The translations under genes were made by a program, and so were the position numbers. A stretch of DNA of 64,000 nt from Pseudomonas putida S13.1.2 (GTDB lineage: Bacteria > Pseudomonadota > Gammaproteobacteria > Pseudomonadales > Pseudomonadaceae), in contig NZ_CP010979.1 in the NCBI RefSeq assembly GCF_000498395.2, forward strand, positions 4,588,001 through 4,652,000, in the 5' to 3' direction. Shown piece by piece: positions 50,329 to 58,364 of this stretch (position 1 is the stretch's first letter; every line of letters starts with the position of its first letter). The notes under the pieces were generated by a model. That model was not told the origin of the DNA, made no database searches, and saw only the letters and a list, made by a program, of their open reading frames with translations.

Positions 50329-53262
50329 TCAGGTCAAACCCAGTTCACCCCATATCCGCCGCACTTCGCGGCGTTCATCGGCAAACTGCGTCGCATCGAT
50401 CACCCCGGCCTCCTTCTGCAAGGCCTGGCGGTGCGAGGCCGAGCGGAACGCCTTGTACACTTCACGCAACAGCACCGCGTCACTGGCCGGCATCAGGCTC
50501 GCCTGCTCCAGCTCTTCCAGAATGCGGATGTTATCGGTCCATCGCAGTATGGCCGGATGGTCGTGGGACCAGGCCAAAGCGGCGTATTGCACCATAAATT
50601 CGATATCGACGATACCGCCGGCATCCTGCTTGATATCGAAGGGCACACCGGCCTCGAAGGCGTTGGCTGCGGTACCGGCAGCCGTGGCCTTGGTACCGAG
50701 GTTGCCGCGCATCTTGGCGCGCATTTCACTCACTTCGGTGCGCAGTTTTTCCAGGTCGCGCGCCTGGCCCAGCACGTTGGCGCGCACGCCTTCGAATGCC
50801 GTGCCCACCTGCTTGCAACCTACCAGCACGCGGGCCCGCACCAGGGCCTGGTGCTCCCAGGTCCAGGCCTCGTTCTGCTGGTAGCGCTCGAATGCGCCCA
50901 GCGAGCTGACCAGCAGGCCAGAAGCACCGGACGGGCGCAGGCGCATGTCCACATCGTACAGCTGGCCCGAGTTGGTCTGGGTGGTCAGCAGGTGAATGAT
51001 GCGCTGGCCCAGGCGGGTGAAGAACTGCGCACTGTCGATAGGCTTGGTGCCGTCGGTTTCCGCCTGCGGGTCGCCGTCGTGGATGAACACCAGGTCCAGG
51101 TCCGAGCCATGGCCCAGTTCCAGGCCGCCGACCTTGCCGTAACCAATGATGATGAACCCTGGGTCGCACAGGCTGCCGTCGCTGCGCTTGGGCTGGCCGT
51201 GGCGGGCCACGGTCTGGCGCCAGGCCAGGGCAAGCACCTGGTCGAGGATGGCTTCGGCCAGCCAGGTCAGGTAGTCGCTGACTTTCATCAGCGGCAGGTT
51301 GCCGCTGATTTCCGAAGCCGCCACGCGCAGGCTGTGCGCCAGCTTGAAGTGGCGCAGCGCTTCCATCTGCTGCTCCAGGTCGTCCTCGGGGATGCGCGTC
51401 AGGCGTTCGCGCAACTCGCTGGCCAGCTCTGGGGCCAGGGGCGGGCTGAACAAGCGGCCTTCATTGAGCAGTTCGTCGAGCAACAGCGGGTAGAGCGCAA
51501 TTTGCTCGGCAATCCACGGGCTGGCGGCGCACAACGTCAGCAGGCGGCGCAAGGCGCCGGGGTTTTCGGTCAGCAGTACCAGATAGGCAGAACGCCGCGC
51601 CACGGCCTCGACCAGCGGCAACACGCGTTCAAGCACCAGGTCAGGGTTGTCATGTTCCACCGCCTGGGCCAGCAGCCGTGGAATGAAGGCATCCAGGCGC
51701 TCACGGCCGATACGCTGCATCGAGCGCAGCTGTGGGCTGGAGCGCAACCCGGCCAGACGCCTCAGGGCTTCGACGGGCTGCTTGAAACCGGCCTCTTCCA
51801 GCTGCCGGCCAGCGGCTTCCTCGTCCTGGGCCTGCTCCCACAGCGGCGACCATTCGCCCCCCACCACCAGTTCGCCCTCACCGTCTTCGTCATCCGGGTC
51901 GGCGATTACCTGGCGGAAGTGCCAGTCGATACGGCCACGCCAGTACATCAGCTGGTCGTGGAAGCTCTGCCAGTCGGCAAAGCCGAGCATATAGGCAACC
52001 CGCGCCTGGTCGGTCTCACCTTCCGGCAGCATTTGCGTCTGGCGGTCGGCGATGGCCTGGATGGCGTGCTCGGTGTAACGCAGAAACTCATACCCCTCGC
52101 GCAGCTCGGCCACCACCGCCGGCGGCAGGTAACCCTGGCCCTCGAGGGTGGCCAGCACCTTGAGCAACGGCCGTTGCTGCAGGCTGAGGTCGCGCCCGCC
52201 GTGGATCAGCTGGAAGGCCTGGGCGATAAACTCCACCTCGCGGATGCCACCGGCACCCAGCTTGATGTTGTCGGCCATGCCCTTGCGCCGCACTTCCTGC
52301 TGGATCAGCTGCTTCATGGTGCGCAGCGCTTCGATTGCGGAGAAGTCCAGGTAACGGCGGTACACGAACGGCCGCAGCATTTCCTGCAACTGCGCGCCGG
52401 CCGCCTGGTCACCAGCCACCACCCGCGCCTTGATCATCGCGTAGCGCTCCCAGTCACGGCCCTGGTCCTGGTAGTACTGCTCCAGGGCATTGAAGCTCAG
52501 CACCAGTGCGCCGGCCGAGCCATAGGGGCGCAGGCGCATGTCGACGCGGAACACGAAGCCGTCGACGGTCACCGGGTCCAGCGCCTTGATCAGCCGCTGG
52601 CCCAGGCGGGTGAAGAACTCCTGGTTTTCCAGCGAGCGCTTTACCCCTTCGGTTTCACCCCCTTCGGGGAAGCCGAAGATCAGGTCGATGTCTGACGACA
52701 GGTTCAGCTCCACCGCCCCCAGCTTGCCCATGCCCAGCACCACCATGTGCTGCGGCTGGCCGCTGCGGTTGCCGATGGGCGTGCCGAACTGCTGGCAATG
52801 GCGCGGATACAGCCATTGGTAGGCTTCGTCGATGGCGGCATCGGCAAGGTCCGACAGGTCGCGGCAGGTTTCGCCAAGCTCTGCCTGGCGGGTGATGTCG
52901 CGCCAGATGATGCGCAGCTGCTGACGGTTGCGCGCACGGCGCAGGTTGCGTGCCAGTTCGTCGTCGCTCTGCGCCGCCTGGGCAGCCGCCGCAATTTGCC
53001 CGCGCAGTTCCCCCGGCGCGTAACGCCGCTCCAGCTCACCACTGGCCAGCAGGTCGAACAGCATGGCTGGCTCGCGCTGGGCCAGGCCCAGGACAAAGTC
53101 GCTGGCTGCGGCAACCTGGTCGAATTGTTGCCGGTGCACCGGGGCCCAGGCATTCAGGTCGAGGTCGGGGTGCGCGGCCACTGCATCGTTGAGGAATTGC
53201 TGGTTGCGAGCGACCAATGGCTGGAGGGTGGCGGGCAGATCGGACGGCAAAGGCAGGCGCAT
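50329..53262 (-). CDS. glnE: Bifunctional glutamine synthetase adenylyltransferase/adenylyl-removing enzyme
   Basis: Adenylylates glutamine synthetase under nitrogen excess and removes AMP when nitrogen is limiting. The 977-residue protein has two nucleotidyltransferase domains: SSDIDLIFGFPEGGE in the N-terminal half (removing activity) and GHGSDLDLVFIHDGD in the C-terminal half (adding activity), each with a D-x-D pair, linked by a regulatory region. Family length is about 950-980. Start ATG 53262 reads MRLPLPSDLPATLQPLV. Divergent from aceE. Confidence 0.95.
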   Translation of the reverse strand: MRLPLPSDLPATLQPLVARNQQFLNDAVAAHPDLDLNAWAPVHRQQFDQVAAASDFVLGLAQREPAMLFDLLASGELERRYAPGELRGQIAAAAQAAQSDDELARNLRRARNRQQLRIIWRDITRQAELGETCRDLSDLADAAIDEAYQWLYPRHCQQFGTPIGNRSGQPQHMVVLGMGKLGAVELNLSSDIDLIFGFPEGGETEGVKRSLENQEFFTRLGQRLIKALDPVTVDGFVFRVDMRLRPYGSAGALVLSFNALEQYYQDQGRDWERYAMIKARVVAGDQAAGAQLQEMLRPFVYRRYLDFSAIEALRTMKQLIQQEVRRKGMADNIKLGAGGIREVEFIAQAFQLIHGGRDLSLQQRPLLKVLATLEGQGYLPPAVVAELREGYEFLRYTEHAIQAIADRQTQMLPEGETDQARVAYMLGFADWQSFHDQLMYWRGRIDWHFRQVIADPDDEDGEGELVVGGEWSPLWEQAQDEEAAGRQLEEAGFKQPVEALRRLAGLRSSPQLRSMQRIGRERLDAFIPRLLAQAVEHDNPDLVLERVLPLVEAVARRSAYLVLLTENPGALRRLLTLCAASPWIAEQIALYPLLLDELLNEGRLFSPPLAPELASELRERLTRIPEDDLEQQMEALRHFKLAHSLRVAASEISGNLPLMKVSDYLTWLAEAILDQVLALAWRQTVARHGQPKRSDGSLCDPGFIIIGYGKVGGLELGHGSDLDLVFIHDGDPQAETDGTKPIDSAQFFTRLGQRIIHLLTTQTNSGQLYDVDMRLRPSGASGLLVSSLGAFERYQQNEAWTWEHQALVRARVLVGCKQVGTAFEGVRANVLGQARDLEKLRTEVSEMRAKMRGNLGTKATAAGTAANAFEAGVPFDIKQDAGGIVDIEFMVQYAALAWSHDHPAILRWTDNIRILEELEQASLMPASDAVLLREVYKAFRSASHRQALQKEAGVIDATQFADERREVRRIWGELGLT

Positions 53263-53469
53263 GGTCTATCCTTGATCGGCGTGAAATAGAAGGGAAAAAG
53301 CGGCCAAGGGGAAGCCGGACCACGGTTGGACTGTCGTACAAAAGTTGGAAATAGCTGAAAAAAACGAAAACTTGGCAACAAACATCAAGAAGTACCCGTT
53401 CGCGTCACAATGCCAACCACCATGAACGTTTTTCCTCACAAGCCAAGGTGCGACCAAACGTCGCAGAAA

Positions 53470-53484
53470 TGTAGTTTTACTACT
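53470..53484. promoter_or_regulatory. GntR/FadR-type operator, copy 1, upstream of aceE
   Basis: TGTAGT-TTT-ACTACT is a near-perfect dyad containing the TNGTNNNACNA core of PdhR/LldR/FadR regulators, 162 bp before aceE. Confidence 0.65.
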
Positions 53485-53521
53485 ACCCATGTCGTGCAAA
53501 AGCATGAAATGCGCAAGCAAA

Positions 53522-53536
53522 TGTAGTAAAACTACA
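53522..53536. promoter_or_regulatory. GntR/FadR-type operator, copy 2, upstream of aceE
   Basis: TGTAGT-AAA-ACTACA, a perfect palindrome with the same core, is centred 52 bp from copy 1 (about five helical turns) and 110 bp before the aceE ATG. The rest of the 383-bp glnE/aceE gap shows no gene. Confidence 0.72.
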
Positions 53537-53645
53537 CGGCGCCGGATGACACCCCGGTAATCCAAGAATTCACGACGTCTGCCCATAAGGCCAGTCGCAA
53601 TCTCAGGCAATCGATTCTGGTTGCCTTTCCGCCCTGGAGCAAGCC

Positions 53646-56291
53646 ATGCAAGACCTCGATCCAATCGAAACCCAGGAATGGCTGGATGCCCTGGAGTCGG
53701 TCCTCGACAAAGAAGGCGAAGACCGCGCTCATTACCTGATGACCCGTATGGGCGAGCTGGCCACCCGCAGTGGCTCCCAGCTGCCGTATGCGATCACCAC
53801 GCCATACCGCAACACCATCCCTGTCACCCACGAAGCACGCATGCCTGGCGACCTGTTCATGGAACGCCGCATTCGCTCGATGGTGCGTTGGAACGCCTTG
53901 GCCATGGTCATGCGCACCAACCTGAAAGACTCGGACCTGGGCGGACACATCTCCAGCTTCGCCTCCAGCGCCACCCTGTACGACATCGGCTTCAACTACT
54001 TCTTCCAGGCCCCGACCGAAGAACACGGCGGCGACCTGATCTTCTTCCAGGGCCACGCTTCGCCAGGCGTCTACGCCCGCGCCTTCATGGAAGGCCGCAT
54101 CAACGAAGACCAGATGAACAACTTCCGCCAGGAAGTGGACGGCAACGGCCTGTCTTCGTACCCGCACCCATGGCTGATGCCTGACTTCTGGCAGTTCCCG
54201 ACCGTATCGATGGGTCTGGGCCCGATCCAGGCCATCTACCAGGCGCGCTTCATGAAGTACCTGGAAGCCCGTGGCTTCATCCCGGCCGGCAAGCAGAAGG
54301 TCTGGTGCTTCATGGGCGACGGCGAGTGCGACGAGCCGGAATCCCTGGGCGCAATCGCCCTGGCCGGCCGCGAGAAGCTGGACAACCTGATCTTCGTCAT
54401 CAACTGCAACCTGCAGCGCCTCGACGGCCCGGTTCGCGGCAACGGCAAGATCATCCAGGAACTCGAAGGCGTGTTCCGTGGCGGTGGCTGGAACGTCAAC
54501 AAAGTGGTCTGGGGCCGTTTCTGGGACCCACTGCTGGCCAAGGACACCAACGGTGCCCTGCAGCGCCGCATGGACGAAGTCATCGACGGCGAGTACCAGA
54601 ACTACAAAGCCAAAGACGGCGCGTACGTTCGTGAGAACTTCTTCAACACCCCAGAGCTCAAGGCCATGGTCGAAGACCTGTCCGACGACGAGATCTGGAA
54701 GCTCAACCGCGGCGGCCACGACCCGTACAAGGTTTACGCGGCGTACCACCAGGCTGTGAACCACAAAGAGCAGCCGACCGTCATCCTGGCCAAGACCATC
54801 AAGGGTTACGGCACCGGTGCTGGCGAAGCCAAGAACACCGCGCACAACACCAAGAAGGTCGACGTCGACAGCCTGCGTCACTTCCGTGACCGCTTCGACA
54901 TCCCGGTCAAGGATGCCGACCTGGAGAACCTGCCGTTCTTCAAGCCGGAAGAAGGTTCTGCCGAAGCCAAGTACCTGGCCGAGCGCCGCGCTGCCCTGGG
55001 CGGCTTCGTACCACAGCGCCGTGCCAAGAGCTTCAGCGTACCGACCCCATCCCTGGAAACGCTGAAAGCGATCCTGGACGGCTCGGGCGACCGCGAAATC
55101 TCCACCACCATGGCCTTCGTGCGTATTCTGGCGCAGCTGGTCAAGGACAAGGAAATCGGCCAGCGCATCGTGCCGATCATCCCGGACGAAGCCCGTACCT
55201 TCGGTATGGAAGGCATGTTCCGCCAGCTGGGTATCTACTCGTCGGTCGGCCAGCTCTACGAGCCAGTCGATAAAGACCAGGTGATGTTCTACCGCGAAGA
55301 CAAGAAGGGCCAGATTCTCGAGGAAGGCATCAACGAAGCCGGCGCCATGTCGTCGTTCATCGCTGCCGGTACCTCGTACAGCTGCCACAACCAGCCGATG
55401 CTGCCGTTCTACATCTTCTACTCGATGTTCGGCTTCCAGCGCATTGGCGACCTGGCCTGGGCCGCTGGCGACAGCCGCACCCGTGGCTTCCTGATCGGCG
55501 GTACCGCCGGCCGTACCACCCTGAACGGTGAAGGCCTGCAGCACGAAGACGGTCACAGCCACATGATGGCGGGTACCATCCCGAACTGCCGCACCTACGA
55601 TCCAACCTACGGCTACGAGCTGGCGGTGATCATCCAGGACGGCATGAAGAAGATGACCGAAGAGCAACAGGACATCTTCTACTACATCACCGTGATGAAC
55701 GAATCCTACCAGCAGCCAGCCATGCCGGCCGGTGTCGAGGAAGGCATCATCAAGGGTATGTACCTGCTGGAAGAAGACACCCGCGAAGCCGCGCACCACG
55801 TACAGCTGATGGGCTCCGGCACTATCCTGCGCGAAGTCCGCGAAGCGGCGAAGATCCTGCGTGAAGAGTTCAACGTCGGTGCCGACGTGTGGAGCGTCAC
55901 CAGCTTCAACGAACTGCGTCGCGACGGCCTGGCCGTAGAGCGCGCCAACCGCCTGAAGCCTGGCCAGAAGCCACAGCAGACTTACGTCGAGCAGTGCCTG
56001 AACGGTCGCAAAGGCCCGGTCATCGCCTCCACCGACTACATGAAGCTGTTCGCCGAGCAGATTCGCCAGTGGGTACCAAGCAAAGAGTTCAAGGTCCTGG
56101 GTACCGACGGTTACGGTCGCAGCGACAGCCGCAAGAAGCTGCGTCACTTCTTTGAAGTCGACCGCCACTTCGTGGTACTGGCTGCCCTGGAAGCCCTGGC
56201 TGACCGTGGCGAGATCGAACCCAAGGTTGTGGCTGACGCCATCGTCAAGTTCGGCATCGACCCGGACAAGCGCAACCCACTGGACTGCTGA
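53646..56291 (+). CDS. aceE: Pyruvate dehydrogenase E1 component, homodimeric
   Basis: Thiamine-diphosphate enzyme that decarboxylates pyruvate and reductively acetylates the E2 lipoyl groups. The 881-residue single chain is the homodimeric AceE type. TPP motif: MGDGECDEPES..NCNLQRLDG; other blocks QLPYAITTPYRNTIPV and SHMMAGTIPNCRTYDP are intact. ATG 53646 follows a GGAGCAAGCC site. aceF begins 13 bp after it. Confidence 0.97.
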   Translation: MQDLDPIETQEWLDALESVLDKEGEDRAHYLMTRMGELATRSGSQLPYAITTPYRNTIPVTHEARMPGDLFMERRIRSMVRWNALAMVMRTNLKDSDLGGHISSFASSATLYDIGFNYFFQAPTEEHGGDLIFFQGHASPGVYARAFMEGRINEDQMNNFRQEVDGNGLSSYPHPWLMPDFWQFPTVSMGLGPIQAIYQARFMKYLEARGFIPAGKQKVWCFMGDGECDEPESLGAIALAGREKLDNLIFVINCNLQRLDGPVRGNGKIIQELEGVFRGGGWNVNKVVWGRFWDPLLAKDTNGALQRRMDEVIDGEYQNYKAKDGAYVRENFFNTPELKAMVEDLSDDEIWKLNRGGHDPYKVYAAYHQAVNHKEQPTVILAKTIKGYGTGAGEAKNTAHNTKKVDVDSLRHFRDRFDIPVKDADLENLPFFKPEEGSAEAKYLAERRAALGGFVPQRRAKSFSVPTPSLETLKAILDGSGDREISTTMAFVRILAQLVKDKEIGQRIVPIIPDEARTFGMEGMFRQLGIYSSVGQLYEPVDKDQVMFYREDKKGQILEEGINEAGAMSSFIAAGTSYSCHNQPMLPFYIFYSMFGFQRIGDLAWAAGDSRTRGFLIGGTAGRTTLNGEGLQHEDGHSHMMAGTIPNCRTYDPTYGYELAVIIQDGMKKMTEEQQDIFYYITVMNESYQQPAMPAGVEEGIIKGMYLLEEDTREAAHHVQLMGSGTILREVREAAKILREEFNVGADVWSVTSFNELRRDGLAVERANRLKPGQKPQQTYVEQCLNGRKGPVIASTDYMKLFAEQIRQWVPSKEFKVLGTDGYGRSDSRKKLRHFFEVDRHFVVLAALEALADRGEIEPKVVADAIVKFGIDPDKRNPLDC

Positions 56292-56304
56292 GGAGTATTT
56301 TTAA

Positions 56305-57945
56305 GTGAGCGAACTCATTCGCGTACCTGACATCGGCAGCGGTGAAGGTGAAATCATCGAGCTGTTCGTCAAGGTCGGTGACCGTATCGAGGCTGACCAG
56401 AGCCTGCTGACCCTGGAGTCCGACAAGGCCTCCATGGAGATCCCGGCCCCCAAGGCCGGTATCGTCAAGGAGCTGAAGGTCAAGCTGGGCGACCGCCTGA
56501 AAGAAGGCGACGAGCTGCTGGTGCTGGAAGTCGAGGGTGCCGCTGCTGCGGCGCCTGAGGCTCCGGCCGCGGCCGCTGCCCCGGCAGCTGCTCCAGCGCC
56601 AGCCGCTGAAGCCGCGCCTGCCGCCGCCGCCGCAGCCCCGGCTGCGGCCAGCGTGCAGGACATCCACGTGCCGGACATCGGTTCGTCGGGCAAGGCCAAG
56701 ATCATCGAAGTGCTGGTCAAGGTCGGCGACACCGTCGAAGCCGACCAGTCGCTGATTACCCTGGAGTCCGACAAGGCCTCCATGGAAATCCCGTCGCCGG
56801 CTGCCGGCGTGGTCGAAGAAGTACTGTGCAAGCTGGAAGACGAAGTCGGCACTGGCGACCTGATCTTCAAGCTGAAAGTGGCGGGCGCTGCCCCGGCTGC
56901 TGCGCCGGCACCTGCTGCTGCACCGGCGCCAGCCAAGGCTGAGGCTGCTCCGGCCGCCGCGCCTGCCGCTGCTGCCCCTGCTGCTGCCCCTGCACCGGCT
57001 GCTACCGCACCGGCTGCTGGCAACAATGCCAAGGTTCACGCAGGCCCGGCGGTTCGTCAGCTGGCCCGTGAATTCGGTGTCGAGCTGGGCGCAGTGGCTG
57101 CCACCGGCCCGCACGGCCGTATCCTGAAGGAAGACGTGCAGGTTTACGTCAAGGCGATGATGCAAAAGGCCAAGGAAGCCCCGGCAGCCGCCGGTGCGAC
57201 CGGTGGCGCTGGCATCCCGCCGATCCCGGTAGTGGACTTCAGCAAGTTCGGTGAAGTGGAAGAAGTGGCCCTGACCCGCCTGATGCAGGTCGGTGCCGCC
57301 AACCTGCACCGCAGCTGGCTGAACGTGCCACACGTTACCCAGTTCGACTCCGCCGACATCACCGAGCTGGAAGCCTTCCGCGTTGCACAGAAGGCCGTGG
57401 CCGAAAAAGCTGGCGTGAAGCTGACCGTGCTGCCACTGCTGCTCAAGGCCTGCGCCTTCCTGCTCAAGGAACTGCCGGACTTCAACAGCTCGCTGGCACC
57501 AAGCGGCAAAGCCATCATCCGCAAGAAGTACGTGCACATCGGCTTCGCCGTGGACACCCCGGACGGCCTGCTGGTCCCTGTGATCAAGAACGTCGACCAG
57601 AAGAGCCTGCTGCAACTGGCTGCCGAAGCCGCTGCACTGGCCGAAAAGGCGCGCACCAAAAAGCTGTCGGCCGACGACATGCAAGGTGCCTGCTTCACCA
57701 TCTCCAGCCTCGGCCACATTGGCGGCACCGGCTTCACGCCGATCGTCAACGCGCCTGAGGTGGCTATCCTGGGCGTCTCCAAGGCGACCATGCAGCCAGT
57801 GTGGGATGGCAAGGCCTTCCAGCCGAAGCTGATGCTGCCGCTGTCGCTGTCCTACGATCACCGTGTGATCAACGGCGCTGCCGCCGCGCGCTTCACCAAG
57901 CGCCTGGGCGACGTGCTGGGCGATATCCGCACCATGCTGCTGTAA
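56305..57945 (+). CDS. aceF: Pyruvate dehydrogenase E2 (dihydrolipoyl acetyltransferase)
   Basis: Core of the pyruvate dehydrogenase complex. Two lipoyl domains with modification lysines K41 and K157, both in ESDKASMEIP; two Ala/Pro-rich linkers (about 79-116 and 194-238); a peripheral-subunit-binding domain (HAGPAVRQLAREFGVELGAV); and the catalytic domain ending YDHRVINGAAAARFTKRLGD with H519. The usual Asp four residues after the His is Asn523. Start is GTG 56305 after GAGGAG. Lpd is elsewhere. Confidence 0.96.
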   Translation: MSELIRVPDIGSGEGEIIELFVKVGDRIEADQSLLTLESDKASMEIPAPKAGIVKELKVKLGDRLKEGDELLVLEVEGAAAAAPEAPAAAAAPAAAPAPAAEAAPAAAAAAPAAASVQDIHVPDIGSSGKAKIIEVLVKVGDTVEADQSLITLESDKASMEIPSPAAGVVEEVLCKLEDEVGTGDLIFKLKVAGAAPAAAPAPAAAPAPAKAEAAPAAAPAAAAPAAAPAPAATAPAAGNNAKVHAGPAVRQLAREFGVELGAVAATGPHGRILKEDVQVYVKAMMQKAKEAPAAAGATGGAGIPPIPVVDFSKFGEVEEVALTRLMQVGAANLHRSWLNVPHVTQFDSADITELEAFRVAQKAVAEKAGVKLTVLPLLLKACAFLLKELPDFNSSLAPSGKAIIRKKYVHIGFAVDTPDGLLVPVIKNVDQKSLLQLAAEAAALAEKARTKKLSADDMQGACFTISSLGHIGGTGFTPIVNAPEVAILGVSKATMQPVWDGKAFQPKLMLPLSLSYDHRVINGAAAARFTKRLGDVLGDIRTMLL

Positions 57946-57954
57946 GGCAGCCCG

Positions 57955-57976
57955 CTGCCCCTCCCTGGAGGGGCAG
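57955..57976 (+). other. Stem-loop just after aceF
   Basis: CTGCCCCT, six-base loop, AGGGGCAG, 9 bp after the aceF stop. It lacks a clear T run and may protect the 3' end ahead of the real terminator. Confidence 0.6.
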
Positions 57977-58009
57977 TACCCTTTTCGAGCTGCCACGCTC
58001 GTACCTCAA

Positions 58010-58034
58010 CCCCGCCAATTGGCGGGGCTTTTTT
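58010..58034 (+). terminator. Rho-independent terminator of aceEF
   Basis: CCCCGCC-AATT-GGCGGGG followed by CTTTTTTT, 64 bp after the aceF stop. Confidence 0.92.
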
Positions 58035-58213
58035 TGCCTGGATATATTGGGAGGGCTTCGCCCTCCATCGCGACACAAGGCCGCTCCTACAAGGCGATCG
58101 CGGTTCCCTTTTTGCCTGGATATCTTGTCGCGACACAAGGCCGCTTCTACAAGGCGATCGCGGTTCCCTGTAGGAGCGGCCTTGTGTCGCGATGGGCCGC
58201 AACGCGGCCCCAA
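58031..58213. repeat. Tandemly duplicated REP segment
   Basis: Two direct copies (58031-58108 and 58109-58168) share TTTTTGCCTGGATAT, TCGCGACACAAGGCCGCT and CTACAAGGCGATCGCGGTTCC; the first contains an extra GGGAGGGC..GCCCTCC hairpin. An inverted REP copy (58168-58213) closes the array. With the terminator it fills most of the 419 bp before dipA. Confidence 0.8.
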
Positions 58214-58364
58214 AATCTCCAGCCAAACTACAGAATCGGCCACGTCAGCCGATAACCTGTCCACAGCATCAAGCATGGCCGCTTGCCAGCCCTCGGGACA
58301 TGATGCAACCTTGCCGAATCCGCCGCCGCTACAAGGCCGCGCTCCCTGTTCAAGCGAGTCTTCG

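Noticed and set aside
50065..52695. 876-codon plus-strand frame opposite glnE and waaF start
   Set aside because: Runs across two unrelated genes and a REP pair; no family motif.
53532..56168. 878-codon open frame opposite aceE
   Set aside because: Antisense of a strongly conserved enzyme; composition is typical of the mirror frame of GC-rich coding DNA.
56525..57022. Low-complexity Ala/Pro repeats in aceF that look like simple-sequence DNA
   Set aside because: They are the normal flexible linkers between lipoyl, subunit-binding and catalytic domains.
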